Shown: piece after piece, positions 1 to 8,053 of the stretch
How positions within the stretch are numbered: the first letter of the stretch is position 1
How the letters are laid out: every line of letters starts with the position of its first letter
The notes under the pieces: model-generated
Database searches by the model: none
What the model was told of the DNA's origin: nothing
The model's input: the letters and a program-made list of their open reading frames with translations, nothing else
Assembly: GCA_002021875.1 (NCBI GenBank)
Contig: CP018627.1
Location: 2,604,001 to 2,668,000, forward strand
DNA from: Streptomyces hygroscopicus
GTDB lineage: Bacteria; Actinomycetota; Actinomycetes; Streptomycetales; Streptomycetaceae
Length of the DNA: 64,000 bases
Direction of reading: 5' to 3'
Made by a program: the position numbers and the translations under genes

Positions 1-859
1 TCGCGGCCATCTTCATGCGGCCGAGGGCCCGGAACCAGTCCATCGCGGGCAGCGCTGGCCGCCCGTCGCGGTAGGCGTCCAGCAGTTCGGCCTCGCCGGG
101 CAGTCCGGGCACGGCGTGTCCCAGTTGGGGGAAGTTGCGGTGGTCGGCGAAGAGCAGAAACCAGCCCAGGTCGATGCGCGGGTCGCCGACGCTCCAGATC
201 TCCCAGTCGACGACGGCCACCGCCCGCTCGCCCGCGCACAGCACATTGCCGAGCCGGAAGTCCCCGTGCAGCAGCACCGGCGGAAGGCCGTGGGGTACGC
301 CGTCGGCGAGACGTGCCAGCAACTCCTCCCCGCCGGGCCGCAGTTCGGCGGGAACGGCACGCAGGGTGCGGCTCCACCGCTCCAGCTCACCGGCGGCGTC
401 CAGTGGTGCGGGCGCGTCGAGTCCGGGCGTGTTCACATCGGTGCCGTGCAGTCGGCGCAGGACGGAGGCGATCTCCAGCATCCGGGCGCGGGCCGTCGCG
501 GGGTCCACCTGGTGGTCGTCCAGTACCGGCTCGACGGCCTCCCCGGCCGCGAAGTCCATGGCGAACCAGGCGGGTCGGGTCTCGTCGACGGCCACGACGC
601 CCGGTACCGGCACCGTGGATCCGGCCAGCGCGCTCAGCACCCGGGACTGGCGCAGGACGTCGTTGCGTCCGACGGGCCGCTGCCCCGGAGGCACCGCCTT
701 GACGACGTACCGGGCGTCCCCCGCCGCGACCTCGTACGTCAGCCCGGAGTGGCCGCCCGGCAGCACCGTCAACTCCCCTACCGGCGCGCCCGGGTGGCGG
801 GGGGCGAGCCGGTCGCGGACCCGGGCGGCCAGCTCCGGCACCTCGGTGGCCATGCTCAT
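1..859 (-). CDS. APH-fold phosphotransferase family protein (3' end outside window)
   Basis: Aminoglycoside-phosphotransferase/choline-kinase fold protein of the kind found beside acyl-CoA dehydrogenase genes. The frame reads from ATG at 859 to the window edge without a stop, about 286 residues. It shows the Brenner motif HGDFRLGN and the metal-binding DWE motif, both typical of the fold. The start ATG overlaps the TGA of the upstream acyl-CoA dehydrogenase (ATGA), so the genes are translationally coupled; a second in-frame ATG lies two codons on. A second family member sits at 11745-12773, also directly behind an acyl-CoA dehydrogenase. The substrate is unknown. Membership of the catabolic operon suggests a small-molecule or acyl substrate rather than antibiotic resistance, which is inference. 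Confidence 0.85.
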   Translation of the reverse strand, partial: MSMATEVPELAARVRDRLAPRHPGAPVGELTVLPGGHSGLTYEVAAGDARYVVKAVPPGQRPVGRNDVLRQSRVLSALAGSTVPVPGVVAVDETRPAWFAMDFAAGEAVEPVLDDHQVDPATARARMLEIASVLRRLHGTDVNTPGLDAPAPLDAAGELERWSRTLRAVPAELRPGGEELLARLADGVPHGLPPVLLHGDFRLGNVLCAGERAVAVVDWEIWSVGDPRIDLGWFLLFADHRNFPQLGHAVPGLPGEAELLDAYRDGRPALPAMDWFRALGRMKMAA

Positions 860-2058
860 CGGACGGGCTCCTTGGGCAGGCCGAGTACGCGCTCGGCGAG
901 GATGGTGCGCTGGATCTCGTCGGTGCCGCCCGCGATGCTGTAGCCGGGGGCGCCCAGCAGGTGTTCCGTCCAGGCGTAGGTGCCCCACTCCCCCGTGTCC
1001 GCCACGAGGCTCGGCCCCAGCAGTTCGGACACCAGGTCGCTGGTGCGCCGCATGGTCTCGGTGGCGTACAGCTTGCCGACCGATGCCTCCGCGCCGGGTT
1101 CGCGCCCGGCGACGAGGGCGGCGGTCACCCGCAGTCCCATGAGCCGCTGGACGAGGGTGCGGAGGTGGAGGTCGGCGGCCCGCTGCCGTTCGCTACCGGT
1201 GAGCGGGCGCGACAGGTTCCCGGCCAGGTCCAGCGCCCGGTCGGCGTTGTCCAGGCCGAGGCTTCCGGAGTCGAGCCGTTCGGCGGCCAGCACGCTGAGC
1301 GTGACCCGCCACCCCTCGCCGACGGGACCGAGCCGATCGGTGTCGGGCACCCGCACACCGTCGAGGTAGACCTCGTTGAAGCTGGTGCCACCGGTCATCT
1401 GCCGGATGGGCCGTACGGTGACACCCGGCGCGTCCATGCGCACCAGGAAGACGGTGATCCCGGCGTGCTTGCGGACGTCCGGATCGGTGCGGCACACCGC
1501 CACGCCCCAGGTCGCCACGCGGGCCCCGGAGGTCCACACCTTGTGCCCGGTCAGCACCCAAGTGTCGCCCTCGCGCACCGCCCGGGTGCGCACCGCGGCG
1601 AGGTCGGAGCCCGCCTCGGTCTCCGAGAACAACTGGCAGGCCAGCTCATCGGTGCGCAGCATGGGCATGAGCCAGCGGCGCTTCTGTTCCTCGGTGCCCC
1701 ACAGGCCGATCGCGGGGGCGACGAGCGCTTGGGTCACCGGGAAGATCTCGGGGCGGTGCGGTACGTCGAAGGCCGCCTCCTCGCCGCGGTAGAGCTGCTC
1801 GTAGTACGCGGGCAGACTTCGGCCGCCGTACTCCTGCGGCCAGTTGAGCGCGGACCAGCCCTGGTCGTAGCGGGTGCGTTCCCACTCCTGGACGCGGGCG
1901 GTGTGCTCGCGCTCCTGCTCCTCGGTCCAGTTCTCGAACACGGCGACGGAGTCGGAGCCGCTGCCCCACTCCCCGTCTGCGGCGCGGGGCCGGGCCACTC
2001 CGGCGAGCCACGTCCGGGCCTCGGCGCGGAACTCATCGGGTTCCGGGATACCGCTCAT
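856..2058 (-). CDS. acyl-CoA dehydrogenase
   Basis: FAD-dependent alpha,beta-dehydrogenation of an acyl-CoA thioester. The protein has about 400 residues, the usual family length. Visible signatures are the FAD-binding segment FSETEAGSDLA with GHKVWTSGA, and the C-terminal GGTDEIQRTILAERVLGLP. I chose ATG 2058 because AGGTGGAGGAA lies just upstream; GTG 2070 is in frame but too close to its own Shine-Dalgarno. The stop overlaps the next gene's start. With the second dehydrogenase at 4575-5747 it could form an alpha2beta2 heterotetramer, as steroid-degrading acyl-CoA dehydrogenases do; this is inference. It lies fourth in the minus-strand operon that begins at 4480. Confidence 0.92.
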   Translation of the reverse strand: MSGIPEPDEFRAEARTWLAGVARPRAADGEWGSGSDSVAVFENWTEEQEREHTARVQEWERTRYDQGWSALNWPQEYGGRSLPAYYEQLYRGEEAAFDVPHRPEIFPVTQALVAPAIGLWGTEEQKRRWLMPMLRTDELACQLFSETEAGSDLAAVRTRAVREGDTWVLTGHKVWTSGARVATWGVAVCRTDPDVRKHAGITVFLVRMDAPGVTVRPIRQMTGGTSFNEVYLDGVRVPDTDRLGPVGEGWRVTLSVLAAERLDSGSLGLDNADRALDLAGNLSRPLTGSERQRAADLHLRTLVQRLMGLRVTAALVAGREPGAEASVGKLYATETMRRTSDLVSELLGPSLVADTGEWGTYAWTEHLLGAPGYSIAGGTDEIQRTILAERVLGLPKEPVR

Positions 2059-2095
2059 CTCTTCCTCCACCTCCGATCGGGGGGCCGTTCAGCGG

Positions 2096-2167
2096 GACAT
2101 TCCGCCGGACATTCGGCGCGACATTCGGCGCGACACTCGGCGGGACATTCGGCGGGACTTTCAACGG
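2096..2167. repeat. 12-bp tandem repeat across the thiolase stop codon
   Basis: Six 12-bp units of the form GACATTCGGCGS lie head to tail. They fill the spacer between the thiolase (stop 2161-2163) and the acyl-CoA dehydrogenase (start 2058), and the last unit contains the thiolase stop codon. Units differ by 0-4 bases. It is one of several short tandem repeats in the spacers of this cluster. Confidence 0.85.
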
Positions 2168-3306
2168 GACAGGACCGTGCAGGCGCTCACGCCGGGGGCC
2201 CCGTACACATGGGTGAAGCCGATCCTGGGGCGGTCCGGGACCTGGCGCTCACCGGCCCGGCCGCGCAGTTGCTGGACGACCTCGTAGACCTGGCGCAGTC
2301 CCGAGGCGCCGATGGGTTCGCCGTTGGCGATGCAGCCACCGTCGGTGTTGACCGGCAGCGTCCCGTCGATCGCGGTGGCGCCGGAGGCGATCAGCCGCTC
2401 CTGCTCGCCGTCCTCGCAGAATCCGCACTCGGCCATGTGCATGACCTCGGCGCCGCTCTCGGTGTCCTGCAGTTGAGCGACGTCGACATCGCCGGGGCCG
2501 AGCCCCGCCTCCTCGAAGGCGGCGGCCGAGGCGTCACGGCTGACGCTGGTCAGGGTGCCCCCGGGAATCCACGGGCTGAACACCTCGAACGAGCCGAAGC
2601 GCCGGGTGCGTACGGCCGCCGAGCGCAGGGTGACCGGTGTGCCGTCCATCGCGCGGGCGGCCTCGGGTGAGCAGAGGACCAGCGCCGCCGCGCCCGCTCC
2701 CGGGGAGCAGAACATGAAGCGGGTCAGCGGATCGCTGACCATGCCGGATTCCAGGATCTTCGCGGCGGACACCGGTTCGCGCCGCCATGCCTCGGGGGTC
2801 AGGCCGCCGTTGCGGTACGCCTTCTCGGCGACCAGGGCGAGGGTCCGCGGGGTGATCCCGTGGTCGTGCATATAGCGCTGGATCTTCATGCCGAAGAACT
2901 GGGTGGTCACCATCAGCCCGTCGCTGCCGTACTCCGCTCCCAGCCCCCAGTCCTCGGGCCTGGGGTCGAAGGCGCCGCGCGGGTGTTTGTCGAAGCCGAC
3001 GGCGAGGACGACGTCCGCCATGCCGGAGCGGATCGCGTTCACGGCGGAGACCAGCGCACTGCCACCGGTGGCGCAGCCGTTCTTGACATTGACGAACGGC
3101 AGTCCGGTCAGGCCGAGTTGGGCCACCAGGGTGTCCGCGAGACCCGCGCTGTCGCTGCCGCCGAACGCGGCCCGCACCCGCGACCACGGGATCCCGGCGT
3201 CCGCCAGCGCGGCGTTCACGGCGGCCACGGCGAGCTGCCGGCCGGTCGTCTCCGACCGGCCGAACGGGGTGCGCCCCGCGCCGCAGATCAGCACATCGGT
3301 GCTCAA
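2161..3306 (-). CDS. thiolase family protein (SCP-X/Ltp-type lipid-transfer thiolase)
   Basis: Thiolase-fold protein of 381 residues beginning STDVLICGAGRTPFG. The nucleophile is probably Cys78 in VKNGCATGGSA. The C-terminal glycine loop reads NGEPIGASG rather than GHPxGxxG of classical thiolases, as in the SCP-X/Ltp branch that includes retro-aldolases and thiolases of steroid side-chain breakdown. The start is TTG 3306: it overlaps the TGA of the upstream gene (TTGA) and is preceded by GAGGAGGG. The partner gene directly upstream encodes a zinc-ribbon/OB-fold protein; such pairs form complexes (Ltp2-ChsH2 type). Whether the enzyme thiolyses or does retro-aldol cleavage cannot be told from sequence. 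Confidence 0.88.
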   Translation of the reverse strand: MSTDVLICGAGRTPFGRSETTGRQLAVAAVNAALADAGIPWSRVRAAFGGSDSAGLADTLVAQLGLTGLPFVNVKNGCATGGSALVSAVNAIRSGMADVVLAVGFDKHPRGAFDPRPEDWGLGAEYGSDGLMVTTQFFGMKIQRYMHDHGITPRTLALVAEKAYRNGGLTPEAWRREPVSAAKILESGMVSDPLTRFMFCSPGAGAAALVLCSPEAARAMDGTPVTLRSAAVRTRRFGSFEVFSPWIPGGTLTSVSRDASAAAFEEAGLGPGDVDVAQLQDTESGAEVMHMAECGFCEDGEQERLIASGATAIDGTLPVNTDGGCIANGEPIGASGLRQVYEVVQQLRGRAGERQVPDRPRIGFTHVYGAPGVSACTVLSR

Positions 3307-3686
3307 GAGCCCTCCTCGCTCAGGGACGTGGGCCTGGCCCGGGGCACCCCGGCATCGGCGGTCACGGAGAGCGGCATGCCGATACGGACGGCGTCGAGGT
3401 CGTCGACGTCGAGGACGGCGGCCACCCGCACCCCCTCCGCCAGCTCGACATAGCCGAGCGCGAACGGCTCGAAGCCTCCGGGCGGGACCTGGTAGGGCGG
3501 CGACTTGGGGGCGTACCGCTGCACCGTCCAGGTCCACAGCGTGCCCGTGCCCTGGAGGGCCGCCGGATCGGCCGGCCCTCCGCAGCGCGGGCACGTGTCG
3601 TCCGCGGGGTACACCGTCACCGAGCAGCCGGAGCAGCGTGCGCCCTGGAGCCCGCCGGCGGCGGAGCTCCGCGGATCCGTGGTCAT
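3303..3686 (-). CDS. zinc-ribbon OB-fold (DUF35-type) protein
   Basis: Small protein of 127 residues with an N-terminal rubredoxin-like zinc ribbon, CSGC then CPRC about 14 residues later, followed by a beta-rich OB-fold segment containing FALGYVEL. This is the DUF35 architecture, which binds acyl-CoA and partners thiolase-like or MaoC enzymes. ATG 3686 lies 5 bases after the crotonase stop, and the stop overlaps the thiolase TTG. The spacing implies stoichiometric production with the thiolase. In steroid degradation the ChsH2 C-terminal domain of this type is needed for aldolase activity. A role as thiolase partner here is inferred from context. Confidence 0.88.
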   Translation of the reverse strand: MTTDPRSSAAGGLQGARCSGCSVTVYPADDTCPRCGGPADPAALQGTGTLWTWTVQRYAPKSPPYQVPPGGFEPFALGYVELAEGVRVAAVLDVDDLDAVRIGMPLSVTADAGVPRARPTSLSEEGS

Positions 3687-3691
3687 CCGGA

Positions 3692-4480
3692 TCAGCGCCC
3701 CTGCCACTTGGGTTCGCGCTTCTCCAGGAACGCCGACACGCCCTCGTTCGCGTCCTCGGAGTTGAGCGCCACACCCACGGCGAGGTGCTCCATCACCATC
3801 AGCGACTGGGTGTCGGCGTCCAGGCTGCGGTCGATCGTCATCTTCGTGAGCCACATGGTGAAGGGGCTCTTGTCGGCGAGGTGGCTGATGAACTCCTCGA
3901 CCGTCGCGTCCAGCTCCTCGGCCGGGGCCGACTTGTTGATCAGGCCGAACTCGGCGGCCTCGATGCCGGAGAGGAGCTTGCCGGTGAGCATCAGCTCCTT
4001 GGTCTTGCGGATGCCGATCATGCGCGGCACCCGGTAGATCGGACCGGCCCCGCCGAACAGCGCGCGGCGGATGTGGAAGTCGCCGATCTTCGCGTCGTCG
4101 GCGGAGATGGCGAAGTCGCAGGAGATCATGATCTCGAAGCCGCCCGCGGTGACATGGCCCTCCAGGACCGCGACCGAGGGGGTCTTCATCGAGTACAGGC
4201 GGTCGCACACCTTCGCGGACTTCACCGCGACGTCGATCGCGTTCGACTTGCCGACGTACTCGGCCTTCAGGCTGTCGAGGTCGAACCCCGAGCAGAACGT
4301 GCCGCCACGGCCGCGCACCACCAGGACCCGAAGCTCGGGGTCCTCGTCCACCTCGGTGATGATCTCGTCTAGCCGCTCAAGGATCGGCACGGTGACGCAG
4401 TTCTTCTTCCACGGACGGTTGAGCCACACACGGGCGACGTGGCCGTCGCGCTCGAACTGGATCTCTTCTTCCGTTGTCAT
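3692..4480 (-). CDS. enoyl-CoA hydratase/isomerase family protein (atypical)
   Basis: Crotonase-superfamily protein of 262 residues. The oxyanion-hole segment FCSGFDLDSL and the segment GHVTAGGFEIMISCDFA are clear. The loop that usually supplies the second catalytic glutamate (PExxLGxxPGxGGTQ) reads HIRRALFGGAGPIYRVPRM and lacks that Glu. It may therefore be a hydrolase, isomerase or ring-cleaving member rather than a standard hydratase. It is the first gene of the operon 4480 to 1. A putative operator at 4500-4515 lies 20 bases upstream of its ATG. Confidence 0.9.
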   Translation of the reverse strand: MTTEEEIQFERDGHVARVWLNRPWKKNCVTVPILERLDEIITEVDEDPELRVLVVRGRGGTFCSGFDLDSLKAEYVGKSNAIDVAVKSAKVCDRLYSMKTPSVAVLEGHVTAGGFEIMISCDFAISADDAKIGDFHIRRALFGGAGPIYRVPRMIGIRKTKELMLTGKLLSGIEAAEFGLINKSAPAEELDATVEEFISHLADKSPFTMWLTKMTIDRSLDADTQSLMVMEHLAVGVALNSEDANEGVSAFLEKREPKWQGR

Positions 4481-4499
4481 CCCTCACCCCTCTGAAACT

Positions 4500-4515
4500 G
4501 AACTGAATTCACTAC
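4500..4515. promoter_or_regulatory. putative operator, site 1 (upstream of crotonase operon)
   Basis: GAACTGAATTCACTAC, a near-palindrome centred on TGAATTCA. It matches the consensus GAAYTGAAYTCAVTYC shared by six intergenic sites between 4.5 and 15.3 kb. It lies directly upstream of the crotonase start, where a repressor would block the promoter. The binding protein is not encoded in this region; TetR-family control is a guess from site size and symmetry. Confidence 0.55.
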
Positions 4516-4574
4516 AACTCTGATTCCAGAGCCGCACGGTGTCAAGCCCTTGATCGAGACATACCTATTCGGGT

Positions 4575-5747
4575 TCAGGCAGCGGGGCGGCCAGCGAGGC
4601 CGACGAGCCCGGCGAGCCGGGTCCGGTGCTGGTCCGCCGTGCCGAACAGCACCTCTGCGCCGCGCGCCCGGCGCACGTACAGATGCGCCGGGTGCTCCCA
4701 GGTGAAGCCGATCCCGCCGTGCAACTGGACGTACTCGGCCGTCGCCAGGCGGAAGGTCTCGGAGCAGACCACGGCGGCGGCACAGGCGGCCACCGGCAAC
4801 TGCGGCGAGGCGATGGCGGCACAGGCGGTCGCATACGCGGACCCCGAGCGCGCCGCCTCCAGCGCCACCAGCACATCGGCCAGCCGGTGCTTGACGGCCT
4901 GGAAGGACCCGATGGGGCGGCCGAACTGGTGGCGCTGGGCCACGAAGGCGACCGTGGCGTCCAGCGCGTGCCCGCTGCCGCCGACCTGCTCGGCCGCCAG
5001 CGCGGCCCGCCCGGTGTCCAGCGTGGCCGAAACCGTGCCCTCGACCCCCTCCGCCGTGCCCACGGCAGTGGCCGGGGCGCCCCCGAACTCCACCAGCGCC
5101 TGGCGCCGCGTCTCGTCCAGGACGCGGCGCGGAGTCCGCCGGCAGGTGTCGGGGACGGGCTCACAAGCGAAGATCCGAGGCCCGGCGGGCGTTCCGGCCC
5201 GCACCAGGAGCAGATCCGCACCGGCCCCGTCGAGCACGAAGTCCGCCTGCCCGCGCAGCACCCAGCCATTGGCCCCCTGTTCCGCGGTGACGCCGGGCTC
5301 GCCGGACTCGTCGAGGCCACCGGGACCACCGGGGCCGAACCCGGCCACGGTGGCGGTGAGCGTGCCGTCGGCGATCCGGGGCAGATAGCGCTCGCATGCC
5401 GTACGGTCGCCGCTGAACAGCAGGGCGTTTGCGGCCAGGACCACCGTGGGGAGCAGGGGCGCGCAGTACAGGGCGCGTCCGGATTCCTCCAGGGCCACGG
5501 CCAGCTCGGCGAAGGTGAAGCCCGACCCGCCGTACTCCTCCGGAATGGCCAGGCCGTGGACGCCGATCTCGCCCGCGAGCCGCCCCCAGAGCGCTTCGTC
5601 GTATCCGCGCGGGGTGGCCAGATGCTTGCGCACCTCCTCGACACCACTCGCCTCGGCGTAGAGGTCCCGCAGGACGGTACGCAGTTGTCGCTGTTCGTCC
5701 GTTTCGGACAGTAGCTGGGGGTCGATCTCGGGGTGGCGACGGTGCAT
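4575..5747 (-). CDS. acyl-CoA dehydrogenase (possible partner subunit)
   Basis: Acyl-CoA dehydrogenase-fold protein of 390 residues. The N-terminal domain carries IPEEYGGSGFTFAELAVALE and the C-terminal domain LHGGIGFTWEHPAHLYVRRA. The central FAD/substrate motifs are degenerate compared with 856-2058, as in the non-catalytic or beta-like subunits of heterotetrameric steroid acyl-CoA dehydrogenases. ATG 5747 has GGAG six bases upstream. It is its own transcription unit, with a perfect operator copy at 5788-5803. Pairing with the 856-2058 protein is an inference from sequence type and co-regulation. Confidence 0.9.
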   Translation of the reverse strand: MHRRHPEIDPQLLSETDEQRQLRTVLRDLYAEASGVEEVRKHLATPRGYDEALWGRLAGEIGVHGLAIPEEYGGSGFTFAELAVALEESGRALYCAPLLPTVVLAANALLFSGDRTACERYLPRIADGTLTATVAGFGPGGPGGLDESGEPGVTAEQGANGWVLRGQADFVLDGAGADLLLVRAGTPAGPRIFACEPVPDTCRRTPRRVLDETRRQALVEFGGAPATAVGTAEGVEGTVSATLDTGRAALAAEQVGGSGHALDATVAFVAQRHQFGRPIGSFQAVKHRLADVLVALEAARSGSAYATACAAIASPQLPVAACAAAVVCSETFRLATAEYVQLHGGIGFTWEHPAHLYVRRARGAEVLFGTADQHRTRLAGLVGLAGRPAA

Positions 5748-5787
5748 GGGATCTCCATCATGCTCGTACGGCGGGCGAGAAGCGCAA

Positions 5788-5803
5788 GAATTGAACTCAA
5801 TTC
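5788..5803. promoter_or_regulatory. putative operator, site 2 (perfect inverted repeat)
   Basis: GAATTGAACTCAATTC: 7-bp arms GAATTGA/TCAATTC around two bases. This is the most symmetric of the six related sites. It sits about 40 bases upstream of the acyl-CoA dehydrogenase ATG at 5747, in a locally AT-rich stretch that probably holds the promoter. Confidence 0.6.
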
Positions 5804-5866
5804 ATGACCGTAGGCATGGGAACTCCAGGCAGGCAAGACCATCCGGCGCCAGGATCGGGGCGGTCC

Positions 5867-5943
5867 GGATCAGGGGGCCGCCCCGGATCAGGGGCCGCCC
5901 CGGATCAGGGGACCGGCCCAGATCAGGGGACCGGCCCGGATCC
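5867..5943. repeat. 17-18-bp tandem repeat
   Basis: Four and a bit copies of GGATCAGGGGCCGCCCC, the later copies changing to GGATCAGGGGACCGGCCC, directly downstream of the SDR stop at 5946. With 5804-5866 this is the spacer between the SDR and the promoter of the next gene on the same strand. The alternating CCGG-rich arms could form RNA hairpins and so act as a terminator, but the repetition itself is the striking feature. Confidence 0.85.
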
Positions 5944-5945
5944 GC

Positions 5946-6749
5946 TCAGGCGGTGAACCGGCCGCCGTTGGCGAGCAGCACCGCGCCGACGAGGTTCGCC
6001 GCGGCATCGCTCGCGAGGAAGAGGGCGATCTCGGATATCTCCTCGGGCGTCGCGTACGGGCGCACCCGCGGGTCGGCGAAGGCCGACCGCAGCGCCTCGG
6101 GGGTGCGGGCCGCCATCCCCGTGTCCGTCGGCCCCGGCGCCACCAGGTTCACGCGGATCCCGGACGCGATGACCTCCTTGGCCACGGCCTGGGCCAGGGC
6201 GTGCACCCCCGCCTTGGAGGCGGCGTAGTGCGGGTAGCCGACGGGCGCGTCGAAGGCCGACGACGATCCGATCACCACGATCGCCCCGGCCCCGCGGGGC
6301 CGCATGACCCGCACCGCGGCGCGCAGCACATGGAAGGTTCCGTCCAGGTTCACGCGCATGACCCGCCGCCAGGAGGCGTCGTCGAGGGAATCGGTCAGCT
6401 CGACCGGCCGCCCTTCGACGGCCGCGTCCGCGATGCGCCGCTTCGCCTCGGGATCGTCGACCCCCGCCGCGTGCACCAGGACATCGAGGCGGCCGTGCCG
6501 GCGCAGTACGTCCTGGAAGGCACTGTCGACGCCCGCCGCGTCCGTGACGTCGAGTGCGACCGCCCGGGCGGCGGGCAGTTCCTCGGCGACGGCCGCCGCG
6601 CCGTCGCCGTTCACGTCCGCCAGGACGACGGCCCGCGCACCTTCCGCGGCCAGTTGCCGGGCGACCGCCGCGCCCATGCCGGAGGCGGCTCCCGTCACCA
6701 TCGCGACCCTGTCGGCGAACCTCCCCGTGCGGACCTCTTCGCTCGTCAC
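5946..6749 (-). CDS. SDR family oxidoreductase
   Basis: Classical short-chain dehydrogenase/reductase of 267 residues. The N-terminal Rossmann motif is TGAASGMG, the catalytic serine lies in VIGSSSAF and the catalytic tyrosine/lysine in YAASK. NAD(P)H-dependent alcohol/ketone interconversion is expected. The loop around residues 100-120 (ADAAVEGRPVELTDSLDD) is longer than usual. It is divergent from the zinc alcohol dehydrogenase at 6845, with a 95-bp shared promoter region holding a degenerate operator-like sequence. The substrate is unknown; the cluster suggests a hydroxyacyl-CoA or alicyclic alcohol. Confidence 0.9.
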   Translation of the reverse strand: MTSEEVRTGRFADRVAMVTGAASGMGAAVARQLAAEGARAVVLADVNGDGAAAVAEELPAARAVALDVTDAAGVDSAFQDVLRRHGRLDVLVHAAGVDDPEAKRRIADAAVEGRPVELTDSLDDASWRRVMRVNLDGTFHVLRAAVRVMRPRGAGAIVVIGSSSAFDAPVGYPHYAASKAGVHALAQAVAKEVIASGIRVNLVAPGPTDTGMAARTPEALRSAFADPRVRPYATPEEISEIALFLASDAAANLVGAVLLANGGRFTA

Positions 6750-6777
6750 ACCGATCCCCTTCCGTTGCCTCAGCCAT

Positions 6778-6793
6778 CTATTGAACCGACTTC
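6778..6793. promoter_or_regulatory. degenerate operator-like sequence
   Basis: CTATTGAACCGACTTC matches the cluster's putative operator consensus at roughly 11 of 16 positions but has lost the dyad. It lies between two divergent catabolic genes, where a site would be expected. Weak on its own. Confidence 0.25.
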
Positions 6794-6844
6794 ACCTCTG
6801 TTACCGTGGCAGCCGCAGCGCTGACAAGACCCGGGACGGTGAAG

Positions 6845-7885
6845 ATGAGGGCACTGCGGCTGACGGCCTGGGGCGAGGCTCCGGCACTTACAGAGGTCGA
6901 GCGGCCCGTCCCCCACGGCGCCGAGGTGCTGGTGCGGGTCGAAGCCGCCGGTCTCTGCCGCTCCGATCTGCATGTCATCGACGGTGCTCCGGGCGCGCTC
7001 CCCTACGGGCTGCCATTCACCCTCGGCCACGAGGTCGCCGGGCAGGTCACGGCCCTGGGGCCCGCCGCCGACGGGGTGAGCGCAGGTGACCGCGTGGTGC
7101 TCTACGGGCCGTGGGGCTGCGGCTCCTGCGCCCGGTGCGCCGCGGGCTCCGACAACTACTGCGACCGGCGGGACACCCTCGCCTGGCACGGGGCGGGACT
7201 GGGCCGGGACGGCGGAATGGCCGAGTATCTGCTCGTCCCGTCCGCCCGCCATCTGGTGCCGATCGGCGACCTGTCGGCCGACCAGGCCGCCCCGCTCTCC
7301 GACGCGGGCCTGACGTCCTACCACGCCGTGGCCGGGCTCCGGCACGCCCTCGTCGAGGGCACCACCGCCGTCGTCATCGGTGTCGGCGGGCTCGGCCACC
7401 TGGCCGTCCAGGCCCTCCACGCGACCACCGCGAGCCGTGTGCTGGCGGTCGATGTCCGGGAGGACGCCCTGGCTCTCGCGGATCGCTCCGGCGCGGACTT
7501 CGGCACCCTGATGCGGCCGGACACCGCCCGCGTGCTGAGGGCGCGCAGCGGTGGCGTGGGGGCGGACGCCGTGTTCGACTTCGTCGGCGCCGCACAGACG
7601 CTGGAACTCGCGACCAGCGTCCTGCGCCCCGGCGGCGAACTCGCCGTCGTCGGAAGCGGAGGCGGCAGCCTGACGGTGGCCAAGCCGGGTGTCCTCCCAC
7701 CCGGCTTCCGGCTCTCACTGCCCTTCTGGGGTACGCGCCAGGAACTGGCCGCGGTCGTCGCGCTGGCACGTTCGGGGGCGCTCCACGTCGAGACGGAGCG
7801 CTTCCCGCTGTCCGCCGCCGCCGAGGCGATCGACCGGCTTCGCCGGGGCCGGGTGCGGGGCCGGACCGTGCTCGTACCGGACTGA
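6845..7885 (+). CDS. zinc-dependent alcohol dehydrogenase (MDR family)
   Basis: Medium-chain dehydrogenase of 346 residues. The N-terminal GroES-like domain has the catalytic zinc ligands (GLCRSDLH, then GHE) and the four-cysteine structural zinc lobe CGSCARCAAGSDNYC. The NAD(P)-binding glycine motif is GVGGLG. It oxidises an alcohol or reduces an aldehyde. I used ATG 6845; GTG 6839 and GTG 6806 are in frame, and none has a strong ribosome site. It is transcribed away from the SDR at 5946-6749 and followed by a repeat array and a second SDR on the same strand. Confidence 0.9.
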   Translation: MRALRLTAWGEAPALTEVERPVPHGAEVLVRVEAAGLCRSDLHVIDGAPGALPYGLPFTLGHEVAGQVTALGPAADGVSAGDRVVLYGPWGCGSCARCAAGSDNYCDRRDTLAWHGAGLGRDGGMAEYLLVPSARHLVPIGDLSADQAAPLSDAGLTSYHAVAGLRHALVEGTTAVVIGVGGLGHLAVQALHATTASRVLAVDVREDALALADRSGADFGTLMRPDTARVLRARSGGVGADAVFDFVGAAQTLELATSVLRPGGELAVVGSGGGSLTVAKPGVLPPGFRLSLPFWGTRQELAAVVALARSGALHVETERFPLSAAAEAIDRLRRGRVRGRTVLVPD

Positions 7886-7913
7886 TCACATTCGCGGTGG
7901 ACTGACGGCTCCG

Positions 7914-8040
7914 GCTCATGGACGCGGGGGGCTCATGGACGCGGGCCTCATGGACGCGGGGGCTCACCGACGCGGGGGCTCACGGACGCGGGGGCTCACC
8001 GACGCGGGGGCTCACCGACGCGGCAACTCACGGATGCGGA
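7914..8040. repeat. 17-bp tandem repeat between alcohol dehydrogenase and SDR
   Basis: About seven copies of a 17-bp unit close to GGCTCAYSGACGCGGGG fill most of the 168 bases between the two genes. Copies differ at one or two positions (CATGG, CACCG, CACGG). There is no spacer diversity, so it is a minisatellite, not CRISPR. One frame stays open through it but does not join the SDR frame. Confidence 0.88.
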
Positions 8041-8053
8041 AGGGAAGTTCAGC

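Noticed and set aside
7914..8040. Possible CRISPR array
   Set aside because: Units are contiguous 17-mers without unique spacers, and no cas genes are present.
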